DNA from: a virus
Virus record (IMG/VR): IMGVR_UViG_3300033571_007182
Location: 1 to 56,526 of that record
Length of the DNA stretch: 56,526 nucleotides
Reading direction: 5' to 3' (one strand)
Positions 1 through 7,705 of the stretch are shown piece after piece. Under the pieces are notes generated by a model that did not search any database, was not told the DNA's origin, and saw only the letters and a list, made by a program, of their open reading frames with translations. Within the stretch, counting starts at the first letter, position 1, and every line of letters starts with the position of its first letter. The position numbers were made by a program, and so were the translations under genes.

Positions 1-64
1 ACAAATAGGCGCAATCACCTTCATTACCTCTATTATGATTGTAATACTAATAACATTGATATAA
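1..64 (+). CDS. C-terminal end of a membrane protein (partial)
   Basis: Frame 2 is open from the left edge and ends at TAA (62-64), directly abutting the ATG of the next gene. The 20 visible residues are almost all hydrophobic (IGAITFITSIMIVILITLI) and look like a terminal transmembrane helix with no cytoplasmic tail. The rest of the gene lies outside the window. It precedes a lysis-type gene (280-894), so a holin or other small membrane protein is possible, but nothing visible proves it. Confidence 0.45.
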   Translation, partial: QIGAITFITSIMIVILITLI

Positions 65-283
65 ATGGCAAATAAGACCGCACTACAGACTCTGATAGAA
101 TGGGGTGACAAGATGATGTTGGAGCATCCTATGAAGACATTATCTTTTGCTGAAGCCATTGACAAGGCTGTGGAACTCCTTGAGATGGAAAAGGAGCAGT
201 TGATTGATGCTTGGGCACATGGAGCAATAGGTGACAAACATGAAACAGCAAAAGAATACTACAACGAAACGTACAAAAAATGA
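65..283 (+). CDS. Small conserved phage protein, function unknown
   Basis: A 72-residue soluble, mostly helical protein. Its start abuts the TAA of the upstream gene, and its TGA overlaps the next gene by four bases (ATGA), so it is co-translated in an operon. The pattern of an N-terminal 'TALQTLIEW', a central 'AVELLEMEKEQLIDAW' helix and a C-terminal 'ETAKEYYNETY' is one I associate with short uncharacterised proteins of many tailed phages. No catalytic residues are visible, so I assign no function. Confidence 0.7.
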   Translation: MANKTALQTLIEWGDKMMLEHPMKTLSFAEAIDKAVELLEMEKEQLIDAWAHGAIGDKHETAKEYYNETYKK

Positions 284-894
284 ATAAAAGAATTCTAATT
301 GTGGGCAGTATAGTACTGCCTTTATTGTATCAATCCTGTGAGAATATCTCAGGCAGGGATGTAATGAGTTATAGGGATACTACTGTCCACTCTGATCTGG
401 CAAATGCAGCAGTGGATATTATTGACAATGACATAGTATATGACGCTTCATACAGGCTGATTGATTATCCAAATGGGGATGTCCCATCTGGCACAGGTGT
501 ATGTAGTGATGTGGTAATCAGAAGCTATAGAAAAGTAGGAATAGACCTTCAACAGCTAGTCCATGAAGACATGTCTCAGAATTTTGAAGACTACCCAAAC
601 AAGTGGGGTTTGACAAAGCCTGACAATAACATTGATCACAGACGAGTGCCTAATCTGATGACTTTCTTCACTAGAATGGGTGTTTCCTTACCTATTACTC
701 AAGATGGTAAAGACTATATGCCTGGAGATGTTGTTTGTTGGACCCTTGGCGGAGGCACTACCCACACAGGTATGGTATCCAATATCAAATCCCATAAGCA
801 TGAGGGTTATCAAATAGTTCACAACATAGGTTCAGGACAAGAGCTTGATGACTGTTTGTTTGACTATAAGATTATTGGACATTATAGGTATTAA
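280..894 (+). CDS. DUF1287 protein with lipoprotein-like signal; candidate lysis enzyme
   Basis: 204 residues. Residues 1-20 form a lysine-containing, hydrophobic signal ending 'LYQSC', a loose lipobox, so the mature protein may be a lipoprotein exported by the host. The body closely follows the DUF1287 family: 'YPNGDVPSGTGVCSDVVIR', 'HEDM', 'WGLTKPDNNIDHRRVPNL', 'PGDVVCW', 'THTGMV', 'HNIG', 'GHYRY'. DUF1287 belongs to the NlpC/P60-like cysteine peptidase/amidase group. The Cys of 'GVCSD' and the His of 'THTGMV' would be catalytic. I infer a peptidoglycan-cleaving endolysin or periplasmic hydrolase, although it heads the plus-strand replication block rather than sitting with the late lysis genes. 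Family assignment is firm; the lysis role is inference. Confidence 0.8.
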   Translation: MNKRILIVGSIVLPLLYQSCENISGRDVMSYRDTTVHSDLANAAVDIIDNDIVYDASYRLIDYPNGDVPSGTGVCSDVVIRSYRKVGIDLQQLVHEDMSQNFEDYPNKWGLTKPDNNIDHRRVPNLMTFFTRMGVSLPITQDGKDYMPGDVVCWTLGGGTTHTGMVSNIKSHKHEGYQIVHNIGSGQELDDCLFDYKIIGHYRY

Positions 895-905
895 ATCGCA
901 TTAAA

Positions 906-2027
906 ATGACAGAAGAAGTAACAGAATCCAAACGCGAAGTTGTACAACAAAGAGCCTTGGACATAGCCAAGAAGATGACCAGATGTGGCCTAGCTGTAAG
1001 CATGGGTGTAGGCAAGACCTACATAGGCCTGCAACACATGGATTGGTATTTGAAGGAGGTAAATCCTGATGCCAAATTCCTTGTGGTAGCTCCCAAGAAA
1101 AGTATATTTGGGAGTTGGTTTGATGATATGTTCAAATTTGGCTTATCTCACCTTAAAGACAGGGTTGTAGTCACAACTTACTTATCTTTAACTAAACAAT
1201 CGCCGTCCTATGATGTGCTTTACCTTGACGAGTGCCACAGCCTTCTTTATTCTCACATGTATTGGCTTGATATGTATCGCGGCAGAATTGTTGGCCTCAC
1301 TGGCACTCCTCCTCGCATTAAAAACAGCGAAAAGGGGGAAATGGTGGGCAAGTTCTGTCCTATCTCTTATTACTACCTTACTGATGATGCTATTGGCGAT
1401 AGGATACTTAATGATTACAGGATTATCATCCACTCTATAAACCTAGGCACTAAGATGGATTTCTTTGTCAGAACCAAGACAGGGGAGTTTAAGACCAGCG
1501 AAAAAGCCAATTATGACTATTGGACAGAGAGAATTCATAATGCCACCAATCCCAAGGATGATCAGTATTTCAGGATTGCCAGGATGCGCAGCATGATGAC
1601 CTACAAGAGTAAGGAAGACTATGTGGTTAACCTGATGTCCAATATGGAAGACAAATGCATTGTCTTTGCCAATACCCAAGAACAAGCTGAAAAGCTATGT
1701 AAATACAGCTACCACAGCCAGAATCCAAACAGTGAAGCAAATCTAACAATGTTAAAGGATGGAACTATTGACAGACTATCTTGCGTATTACAGCTCAATG
1801 AGGGTGTTAATGTTCCTGGGCTTCGTAATGCTGTTATTATGCATGCTTATGGCAACGAGAGGAAAGCAGCGCAAAGAATAGGTAGGGTACTGAGGCTCTC
1901 ACCAGATGAGGTAGCTACAGTCCACATCCTGATGTACAACAAGACAGTGGATGAGAACTGGGTTCGCAAGGCACTGCAGGATTTTGATAAAGAGAAAATA
2001 AAATACAAGTATGTATACGATAATTGA
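906..2027 (+). CDS. SF2 helicase, SNF2-like
   Basis: 373 residues holding both RecA-like lobes with little else. Walker A is MGVGKT (33-38), motif II is DECH (108-111), motif III is 'GLTGTPP', and motif VI is 'QRIGRVLRL' beginning near residue 323. ATP-dependent DNA translocation or remodelling during replication or recombination is expected. SNF2-type helicases of this compact size are part of the usual crAss-like replication set. There is no SD sequence; the leader is AT-rich. The stop codon lies inside the next gene, so the two are translationally linked. The first lobe retains all ATPase residues, so it should be active. Confidence 0.9.
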   Translation: MTEEVTESKREVVQQRALDIAKKMTRCGLAVSMGVGKTYIGLQHMDWYLKEVNPDAKFLVVAPKKSIFGSWFDDMFKFGLSHLKDRVVVTTYLSLTKQSPSYDVLYLDECHSLLYSHMYWLDMYRGRIVGLTGTPPRIKNSEKGEMVGKFCPISYYYLTDDAIGDRILNDYRIIIHSINLGTKMDFFVRTKTGEFKTSEKANYDYWTERIHNATNPKDDQYFRIARMRSMMTYKSKEDYVVNLMSNMEDKCIVFANTQEQAEKLCKYSYHSQNPNSEANLTMLKDGTIDRLSCVLQLNEGVNVPGLRNAVIMHAYGNERKAAQRIGRVLRLSPDEVATVHILMYNKTVDENWVRKALQDFDKEKIKYKYVYDN

Positions 2028-2406
2028 ATACACTATGGAACCAGGGGGTAAACTATCCCCTGGCTCAGAAAAGGAGAAGCATAAGTATGAGCGCATGCTC
2101 AGCCACCTGAAACCAGGCACCAAGGTTCATGCGATGTATGAAGTCATCAAAGATGACCATAGTCTGGTACAGCTTGCCAAAGTTCATGCTCTTATCAGAG
2201 AATTAGCCCATTGCACAGGTAATGAGTTTGAAGATGTAAAACTCGAAGTTAAGAGAAAAGCTGGTCTTACAGTCAAAACCAAAGATTCAGAAGGTACTGC
2301 TTTGGAATATGTCAAAAGCTTTGCTGATTGTAGCAAAGAACAACTGTCCATGGCCATAGAAGCCTGCATCCTCATAGGTGAGGAAGTAGGGTGTATTCTT
2401 TACTGA
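2011..2406 (+). CDS. Hypothetical protein following the helicase gene
   Basis: 131 residues, overlapping the end of the helicase gene by 17 bases. A second in-frame ATG at 2035 would remove the overlap and give 123 residues. The middle carries 'DDHSLVQLAKVHALIRELA' followed by 'VKLEVKRKAGL'. This is slightly reminiscent of the 'S..QNA..' helix of NinB/Orf-type recombination mediators, but too weak to name. The C-terminus is a helix ending in 'GCILY'. It converges with a minus-strand gene, and the two coding ends overlap by seven bases (2400-2406), leaving no room for a separate terminator. Confidence 0.7.
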   Translation: MYTIIEYTMEPGGKLSPGSEKEKHKYERMLSHLKPGTKVHAMYEVIKDDHSLVQLAKVHALIRELAHCTGNEFEDVKLEVKRKAGLTVKTKDSEGTALEYVKSFADCSKEQLSMAIEACILIGEEVGCILY

Positions 2407-2747
2407 GGAGCGCTGTCCTGACTAGGGAAGTTAGCTAGGTATTCCTGCTGCCTTTGCTCAGACTCAGCCTTGAATTGCTCTAAATCACGTATTTCAATGA
2501 GGTTATTCTCCTTGCAATAGTCCTCGCAGGCTTTAATCAAATACAGCATGGTTTCATAATTGAAAACCCACATCTCACTGATGTTCTTGTCTTCAATCTG
2601 TTTAGCAGCAGCAATCATCTCATCATTAGACTTACCTGCTATGATTTCTTGTAGGATAATAGTAAGTCTGACGTAAAAGTCTCTATTTAACTTAATGGTG
2701 ATCACAGCCTCTGGCTTGATTACCTCAATTGTACTAGCTTGTTCCAT
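2400..2747 (-). CDS. Small minus-strand protein A, function unknown
   Basis: 115 residues from ATG at 2747. I prefer this start because it overlaps the stop of the upstream minus-strand gene as TAATG. The longer reading (start 2834) would cover a third of that gene. The core 'AVITIKLNRDFYVRLTIILQEII' resembles the 'EVIVSFTNEDVVKLQSILF' of its neighbour, and both continue into a helix with 'Y/W..(I/M)L.L...(C/I)ED', so the pair may be diverged paralogues. The tail is acidic and glutamine-rich. Its place inside the replication operon on the opposite strand suggests separate regulation. Confidence 0.7.
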   Translation of the reverse strand: MEQASTIEVIKPEAVITIKLNRDFYVRLTIILQEIIAGKSNDEMIAAAKQIEDKNISEMWVFNYETMLYLIKACEDYCKENNLIEIRDLEQFKAESEQRQQEYLANFPSQDSAPQ

Positions 2748-2968
2748 TAGAATTTGATTTCTTTTGATTCCATCTTGCCCTGTGTTTTCGCACAGTCTTC
2801 TATTTTGGAACAAAGATCGAGAATTGTGGTCCAAGAATCATCATCCAACTGGTTTTGCTTGCTCATATGCTTGAACAAGATCGATTGTAGTTTAACGACA
2901 TCTTCATTGGTAAAACTGACTATTACCTCAGCGCCTAGTTTGAACATGTCCACATAAGTCTTTGCCAT
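2747..2968 (-). CDS. Small minus-strand protein B, function unknown
   Basis: 73 residues, first gene of a two-gene minus-strand unit. The start lies only 22 bases from the divergent start of the uracil-DNA glycosylase gene, so any promoter must overlap coding sequence on one side. The protein appears mixed alpha/beta, with a strand 'AEVIVSFTNEDVVKLQSILF' and a helix 'WTTILDLCSKIEDCAKTQ'. It shows likely distant similarity to protein A (2400-2747). No catalytic motif is visible. Confidence 0.7.
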   Translation of the reverse strand: MAKTYVDMFKLGAEVIVSFTNEDVVKLQSILFKHMSKQNQLDDDSWTTILDLCSKIEDCAKTQGKMESKEIKF

Positions 2969-2990
2969 AATTTAAATTTTAGAAGTTTAC

Positions 2991-3725
2991 ATGAGCGAAA
3001 TTAAAGAAAAATTATCAGCGGAGCAAATCCGCGAAAAATTAATTGAAAAGCTTGGTCCTAGTGGCTGGGCAGACTTCCTCAAAGGCTTCCTTAGATCAGG
3101 GGACTTTGATAATATAGTAAAGTTCTTGGTTCAAGAGAATGAGTCTGGACGCAGGTTTACCCCTGCCCTCAAACAGCTCTTTACAGCCTTTGAACTATGT
3201 CCTGTGGACAGTGTCAAGGTAGTTCTGATAGGTCAAGATCCTTATCCCCAGCCCAGGGTAGCTGATGGTATGGCATTTAGTTGTAGCAATACCCAAAAGC
3301 CAGAAGCCAGCCTTAGATATATGCTTAGGGCTATTGAAAGTACTGTACCTACAGAGCAAAGACAGGAGGTAGATGATATATCCAAATGTAATCTGGATAG
3401 ATGGGCCAAGCAAGGCGTACTCCTTCTTAATACAGCCCTGACTACAGAAGTCACCAAGACAGGTAAACATACAGATATATGGCGTCCTTTCTTAGAATAT
3501 GTCATTGATATGCTCAACTTCAAACAGTCAGGACTTGTATGGGTGCTTATGGGTAAACAAGCCCAGTCATTTGATGGTATTATAGGAGACCATCACATGG
3601 TTAGTACCACTACCCATCCCGCCTTTGCAGCCTATCAAAGACTCCATGAATGGGATTGTAGTGATGTATTCAATAAGGTGAATGCTCAACTTGCTGAGTT
3701 CAAGAAAGAAATAATTTTATGGTAA
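2991..3725 (+). CDS. ung: Uracil-DNA glycosylase, family 1
   Basis: 244 residues, close to the usual length. The water-activating loop is 'VLIGQDPYPQP' with the catalytic Asp at residue 83. 'DGMAFSCS' forms the uracil pocket, 'GVLLLNTALTTE' follows, and the minor-groove loop is 'THPAFAAYQR' with the catalytic His at 209. The enzyme removes uracil from DNA. A Ung-like protein is a regular member of crAss-like replication modules. The HPSPLS loop of bacterial Ung reads HPAFAAY here, so DNA intercalation may differ somewhat. It is the first plus-strand gene after the divergent switch at 2969-2990. Confidence 0.93.
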   Translation: MSEIKEKLSAEQIREKLIEKLGPSGWADFLKGFLRSGDFDNIVKFLVQENESGRRFTPALKQLFTAFELCPVDSVKVVLIGQDPYPQPRVADGMAFSCSNTQKPEASLRYMLRAIESTVPTEQRQEVDDISKCNLDRWAKQGVLLLNTALTTEVTKTGKHTDIWRPFLEYVIDMLNFKQSGLVWVLMGKQAQSFDGIIGDHHMVSTTTHPAFAAYQRLHEWDCSDVFNKVNAQLAEFKKEIILW

Positions 3726-3727
3726 AC

Positions 3728-3758
3728 TTTGAAAGTTTAAATTTTCTATCTATATTTA
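3728..3758 (+). promoter_or_regulatory. Candidate Bacteroidota-type promoter before the DnaB gene
   Basis: TTTG at 3728-3731, a 19-base spacer, then TATATTTA at 3751-3758. This matches the Bacteroidota sigma consensus TTTG/N19-21/TAnnTTTG at all defined positions but the last. The weakness is distance: the ATG at 3763 lies only four bases beyond the -7 box, so a transcript would be leaderless or nearly so. The spacer holds TTTAAATTTT (3736-3745), also found just before the ung gene at 2971-2980. Confidence 0.3.
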
Positions 3759-3762
3759 TGCC

Positions 3763-4695
3763 ATGGCCAAAAGTCTAAAAGAACAAGGTTTTATTCACAT
3801 TTCAGAAGCCTATGACCAGGCAATCAACTACGCTAAAAAGCGTAAGACTGGGGAGATAAAGAGTATCAAAACCCCATGGCAGAAGTTCAATGAGAAGTCT
3901 ATGGATGGACTTGAGTGGAACAGTCTGACAGTGATTGCAGGTAGACCAGGCAGTGGGAAGACACTTGTAGGGAGTATGATTAGCAGAGAAGCATTCAGAC
4001 TTAATCCAGACCAGGATTTCTGTGTATTGGATTTTCAGTTTGAGATGCTTGCCCGCAACATAGCCCTGCGTGAGATTAGTGGACATACAGGAATCAATGT
4101 AAGAAAGCTTTCATCTGTAGGAGGTGAACTTGGAGATGATGATTTGGACTCTGCAATCAAATATTGCGATGAGAACAAACACAAGGAGATCTATACATAT
4201 GAGAGACCCCTGGATGTCGAAGGAATGCGTAATAAAATCTTTGACTTTTACGAGGTCAAGAAAAAACCAATGCTTATAACCCTTGATCACAGCCTATTGA
4301 TAAAGAGAAGCGCTAGTGAGAAAGATAGAATAGAGTCCTTATACAACCTGGGTAACATGCTCGCTGAGACCAGGCGCAGGTTACCCGTAGCATTCATCGT
4401 GCTTAGTCAATTAAACAGGGAGATCGAAAGTGTTGACAGGGTCAAGAATGCCAGTATTGGCAACTTTGTCAAAGACAGCGATGTCTTCGGGGCAGATGCC
4501 CTTTTACAATTCACTGATATTCTTATTGGTATTAACAGACCCGCTAAGTACGGGATAGAGCAATATGGGCCTAAGAAGATCCCAGTAGACATCAATACCC
4601 TTGCTGTGCATTTCTTAAAGGTGCGCAATGGTGAGCCATGTTTGACTCTCTTCAAAGCTGATTTTGCCAAAAGCAAGATTCACCAAATCCTATAA
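3763..4695 (+). CDS. dnaB: DnaB-like replicative helicase (C-terminal ATPase domain only)
   Basis: 310 residues, much shorter than bacterial DnaB (about 450-470), because the N-terminal primase-interaction domain is missing. The RecA-type core begins with Walker A 'GRPGSGKT' (60-67). Motif H1a follows ('FCVLDFQFEM'), then a Walker B-like strand 'LITLDHSLL', 'VLSQLNREIE' (motif H3) and a C-terminal arginine/lysine finger region 'LKVRNGE'. It should unwind the fork as a hexamer with the primase at 6758-7705. The gene is preceded by 37 bases that hold a promoter-like sequence and an AT-rich 10-mer shared with the ung leader. Confidence 0.9.
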   Translation: MAKSLKEQGFIHISEAYDQAINYAKKRKTGEIKSIKTPWQKFNEKSMDGLEWNSLTVIAGRPGSGKTLVGSMISREAFRLNPDQDFCVLDFQFEMLARNIALREISGHTGINVRKLSSVGGELGDDDLDSAIKYCDENKHKEIYTYERPLDVEGMRNKIFDFYEVKKKPMLITLDHSLLIKRSASEKDRIESLYNLGNMLAETRRRLPVAFIVLSQLNREIESVDRVKNASIGNFVKDSDVFGADALLQFTDILIGINRPAKYGIEQYGPKKIPVDINTLAVHFLKVRNGEPCLTLFKADFAKSKIHQIL

Positions 4696-4698
4696 TCT

Positions 4699-5247
4699 AT
4701 GAAAAAACAAAAATCTCCCTGGCAAATCGCCAAGGACAAAATCGCAGAGAGGGCAATCAAAGAACTCTCTGAGAATTATGGCGTAAGCGCCTCGTATGGA
4801 CAGATAGCACCCAAGGTCTATAGGGATAACCCAGACCATGTGTTGCTCTTTACAGAAGAGTTCTCCTCTGACTTGATCTATGTCATGTACAGAAAGGACT
4901 ATGTTAACTTTTGTGACCAGATTGGAGCCCTGTCACAGGATCCTATCTATTTTATTCTTGACAAGATTAAGGTTGCAAATAGTGAGTATGCCAAAGTAAC
5001 CCATGGAAGCACCAAGTCATGGGTAGTACCTGTAGATGACCTTAAGAGATTAGAGAAAAAACCAAAAGTATCTGCAGTAGTGGAGATTCCCTTTGAATAT
5101 GAACAAGAGGAGGACACCATGGAAGATCAGAATATCTCTAGCATGACTATCCGCGATTTCTATGCAATCTTGTCAAATCGTCCAGTCAGTTCAAAACATT
5201 GGTTAAACACTTTAATACAGAAGAACAATGGAAGAAAAGAAAATTGA
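4699..5247 (+). CDS. Hypothetical protein of the replication operon
   Basis: 182 residues, three bases after the helicase stop and overlapping the next gene by 20 bases. The N-terminus is basic and helical (KSPWQIAKDKIAERAIKEL). The middle is alpha/beta with many aromatic residues. An acidic linker (EYEQEEDTMEDQ) leads to a short C-terminal module 'MTIRDFYAILSNRPVS..WLN.LI'. I have the impression that this C-terminal module recurs in other Bacteroidota phage proteins, but I cannot verify it here. The position between DnaB and the Sak4-like ATPase suggests a replication or recombination accessory role. No enzyme motif is visible. Confidence 0.75.
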   Translation: MKKQKSPWQIAKDKIAERAIKELSENYGVSASYGQIAPKVYRDNPDHVLLFTEEFSSDLIYVMYRKDYVNFCDQIGALSQDPIYFILDKIKVANSEYAKVTHGSTKSWVVPVDDLKRLEKKPKVSAVVEIPFEYEQEEDTMEDQNISSMTIRDFYAILSNRPVSSKHWLNTLIQKNNGRKEN

Positions 5248-5977
5248 GCTTCCAATGAAACCTGTCAAGGCACTTACCCAGTCGCCTAAGGAACTTATCA
5301 TCTTCAGTAAACCCAAAGTGGGAAAGACCACATTGCTTGCTGGATTGGAGAACTGTTTGATACTTGACTTTGAGAATGGCTCTGATTATGTCGAAGCCCT
5401 CAAGATGAAAGTGGATAGCATAGAAACACTCAAGTCCATAGGCAAGGCTATCAAAGAAGCAGGACATCCTTACAAGTATATAGCCATTGATACAGTTACA
5501 GCTCTTGAGGAGTTCTGTATCACATATGCTGAGGATCTGTATTCCAAGTCAAGCATGGGAATGAACTGGTACACACAAGGTAAAGCCAAGTATGGTACCA
5601 TCACCAACATGCCCAATGGCGCAGGATACCAATGGTTGCGTACTGCATATATGAAAGTGCTTGACTATGTGCGTGGATTGGCTCCAAGGATCATCCTAAT
5701 GGGACACGTAAAAGATACATTGCTTGAGAAGTCTGGCAATGAATTCACTAGTATGGATCTGGATCTCACAGGAAAAATAAAGCGTATAACCGCAAGTGGT
5801 TCAGATGCTATTGGTTATCTTTACAGGAAGGGTAACACCAATATCCTTAGTTTCAAAACCAATGATGAGATCTCCTGCGGAGCCAGGCCAGAGCATCTTA
5901 GGAATAAGGATGTAATTCTTTCAGAAGTTACAGAAGACGGCGTCCACACATATTGGGACCGTATATATTTAGATTAA
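5228..5977 (+). CDS. Sak4-like RecA/AAA ATPase (recombination)
   Basis: 249 residues with a RecA-like nucleotide-binding fold. The P-loop is 'KPKVGKTTLL' (Lys33, Thr34), a strand 'CLILDFENGS' follows, Walker B is 'YIAIDTVTALEEF', and 'RIILMGHVKD' is a motif-3-like strand. This matches the phage AAA_24/Sak4 group of Rad51-like single-strand annealing and recombination ATPases. The next gene encodes a probable ssDNA-binding protein, the usual partner of Sak4. The gene overlaps the preceding reading frame by 20 bases, implying translational coupling. Confidence 0.82.
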   Translation: MEEKKIELPMKPVKALTQSPKELIIFSKPKVGKTTLLAGLENCLILDFENGSDYVEALKMKVDSIETLKSIGKAIKEAGHPYKYIAIDTVTALEEFCITYAEDLYSKSSMGMNWYTQGKAKYGTITNMPNGAGYQWLRTAYMKVLDYVRGLAPRIILMGHVKDTLLEKSGNEFTSMDLDLTGKIKRITASGSDAIGYLYRKGNTNILSFKTNDEISCGARPEHLRNKDVILSEVTEDGVHTYWDRIYLD

Positions 5978-6016
5978 TTATTCAATTCATTATTAACCAA
6001 TTAAATTATCATTGAC

Positions 6017-6691
6017 ATGTTTAGCAGCAAAGAAGCAGACAAAAAGATGGGTGCCAGCATGACGCCCAAAGTAATCCAACCAGGCATCGTGATTGCCAGA
6101 GTAATTGACATTTCATTAGATGTACCACCTTATGATGCCTCGGCATTTAATATGGTGTTACAATTAGAAACCCAACCTATTGGTGATGGTTTCGAAGGAT
6201 TGCCTATCAACAAGGATACTCCTGAACTAGGTAACTACCAAGGTCAGGTTGCTAGGGTACAAACCCAGCAGTATTCTTATAGTGACTACACCAACAAGGA
6301 TGGTAATACTACCTTGAAGGAAGACATGATTTTCAAGTGGATTTGGAACTTTGCCAAAGAAATCGGCGTTGCTGATGTTCTTAAGGAGAAAGACATCCAA
6401 GGTGCCACCATCGAAGAGTATCTGAACAATGCCAAACCATACCTTGTAAGCAAGGATAGATGGTTCCATTTCTGTGTTGCAGGTTCAGAGTATGAGAATA
6501 AGAGTGGATACACTCAGTACAGACTTTTCCTTCCCAAGAATGAAGGAAGCAAGAAGGGTTTTCAGTTGTATGTTGAAGGACAACAGCCTTCTAAGTTGAT
6601 TCAATTCAGTGAGTCAGACCATATCAAGAAAAAGAAGCCAGTTGATTCCTTTGCAGGAAGAGACAGCGGCAGCGATCTTGACTTGAACTAA
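6017..6691 (+). CDS. Probable phage single-stranded DNA-binding protein
   Basis: 224 residues. It starts with beta-rich segments typical of an OB-like fold (IVIARVIDISLDVP, AFNMVLQLETQPI) and holds aromatic- and lysine-rich segments in the middle. It ends after a basic stretch (HIKKKKPVDSF) in a short acidic tail, 'SGSDLDLN'. Acidic tails that recruit partners are characteristic of phage ssDNA-binding proteins, and the gene sits next to the Sak4-like ATPase. A hairpin follows the stop codon. The assignment rests on context, the acidic tail and my recollection of similar crAss-like proteins, since SSB sequences diverge strongly. Confidence 0.65.
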   Translation: MFSSKEADKKMGASMTPKVIQPGIVIARVIDISLDVPPYDASAFNMVLQLETQPIGDGFEGLPINKDTPELGNYQGQVARVQTQQYSYSDYTNKDGNTTLKEDMIFKWIWNFAKEIGVADVLKEKDIQGATIEEYLNNAKPYLVSKDRWFHFCVAGSEYENKSGYTQYRLFLPKNEGSKKGFQLYVEGQQPSKLIQFSESDHIKKKKPVDSFAGRDSGSDLDLN

Positions 6692-6713
6692 TTGTTTTAG
6701 TGTTGCTTTGTGA

Positions 6714-6740
6714 AGGGGAGGAGAGCCATTGTCCTCCCCT
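6714..6740 (+). terminator. Intergenic hairpin after the SSB-like gene
   Basis: AGGGGAGGA (6714-6722) and TCCTCCCCT (6732-6740) form a perfect nine-pair GC-rich stem with a nine-base loop, 22 bases after the SSB-like stop. What follows is AT-rich (cactaatttattt) but lacks a clean T-run. It could be a partial terminator or an mRNA-stabilising 3' structure that sets different levels of SSB and primase. Confidence 0.5.
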
Positions 6741-6757
6741 CACTAATTTATTTGCCC

Positions 6758-7705
6758 ATGTTTTCAAGCAGAAACGCAGTGACTGGGATAGATGATATTC
6801 CTGTCACTTGGATATATGAATATTATTTGAAATTGAGCCAAAAGCTGGTGGGGCAGACTATAAAGATCAACAGTGTATTCAACTCATTGGACAGAACCCC
6901 CAGTATGTGTGTATATGTTCCCAATGATGTCAAGAGTTATAGGTTTTGTTGTTTTTCCACAGGCATAAAAGGCAACGCCACTGATCTGGTTGGCCATATG
7001 TTTTCACTCTCTTTCAGGGATGCTGTACTGAAAATAATGGATGACTATAGGGAGTATCTCAAAAACAATGGTATATATGAGATTCAACCATCAAAACCCC
7101 AGAAAAAGTGGGAAGTGGAGAATTATACAGTACGCCCTTGGAGCAAGAGTGATGTGGATTTTTGGAGTCCATACAATATTGGCAGCAAAATACTAGACAA
7201 ATACAATGTCAAAGCATTGTCCAAACTGGTGTTAGTCAAAGGTGAGGAGAGGATGGAAATGGTCATGAAATGCTTTACCTACGCATACCTTACAGGTACT
7301 GGAGAGCTTTACAAGGTATATCAGCCTTATAAGCAGGACCAGAAGTTCATGACTTTCAAGAACTATATCCAAGGCTGGGACCAGATCAAAGGCAAACCCA
7401 GATTATTTATATGCAGTTCCCTCAAGGATATCATGTCCATGAGTTCACTAGGCATAGACGGGGACTATATTGCTCCCCAAAGCGAGAATTCAGGATTGGA
7501 GCGTATCATTGATTGGATACTTGAATATCCTGAAAAGTATATTATATTTGACAACGACCAAGCTGGCATCAGGATGATGGAAAAGTACCGCCAAACTCAT
7601 GGAATACCTTTTCTGCATTTGAAGATGGCCAAAGATGTGAGCGACTCTATCAAAGAGTTTGGAGCATCTAAGGTAAAAGAGCAGTTGAAATCGTTGTTAG
7701 GATGA
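6758..7705 (+). CDS. DnaG-family primase with Toprim domain
   Basis: I place the start at ATG 6758 (315 residues). A GTG at 6710 would extend it through the stem of the 6714-6740 hairpin. The N-terminal part resembles a CHC2-type zinc-binding domain that has lost its clear zinc ligands (SLDRTPSMCVY, FCCFSTG). The Toprim part includes 'LFICSSLKDIMSMSSLGI', 'APQSEN' and the metal-binding 'IIFDNDQAGI'. The 'SSLKD' strand replaces the usual Toprim Glu-containing strand, a pattern I recall from phage primases of this type. It should lay down primers for the family B polymerase with the DnaB-like helicase. The stop overlaps the resolvase start. Confidence 0.85.
   Translation: MFSSRNAVTGIDDIPVTWIYEYYLKLSQKLVGQTIKINSVFNSLDRTPSMCVYVPNDVKSYRFCCFSTGIKGNATDLVGHMFSLSFRDAVLKIMDDYREYLKNNGIYEIQPSKPQKKWEVENYTVRPWSKSDVDFWSPYNIGSKILDKYNVKALSKLVLVKGEERMEMVMKCFTYAYLTGTGELYKVYQPYKQDQKFMTFKNYIQGWDQIKGKPRLFICSSLKDIMSMSSLGIDGDYIAPQSENSGLERIIDWILEYPEKYIIFDNDQAGIRMMEKYRQTHGIPFLHLKMAKDVSDSIKEFGASKVKEQLKSLLG

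Noticed and set aside
2748-2834. Longer start for minus-strand protein A
   Set aside because: The extension lies inside the upstream minus-strand gene, and a TAATG junction offers a natural start at 2747.
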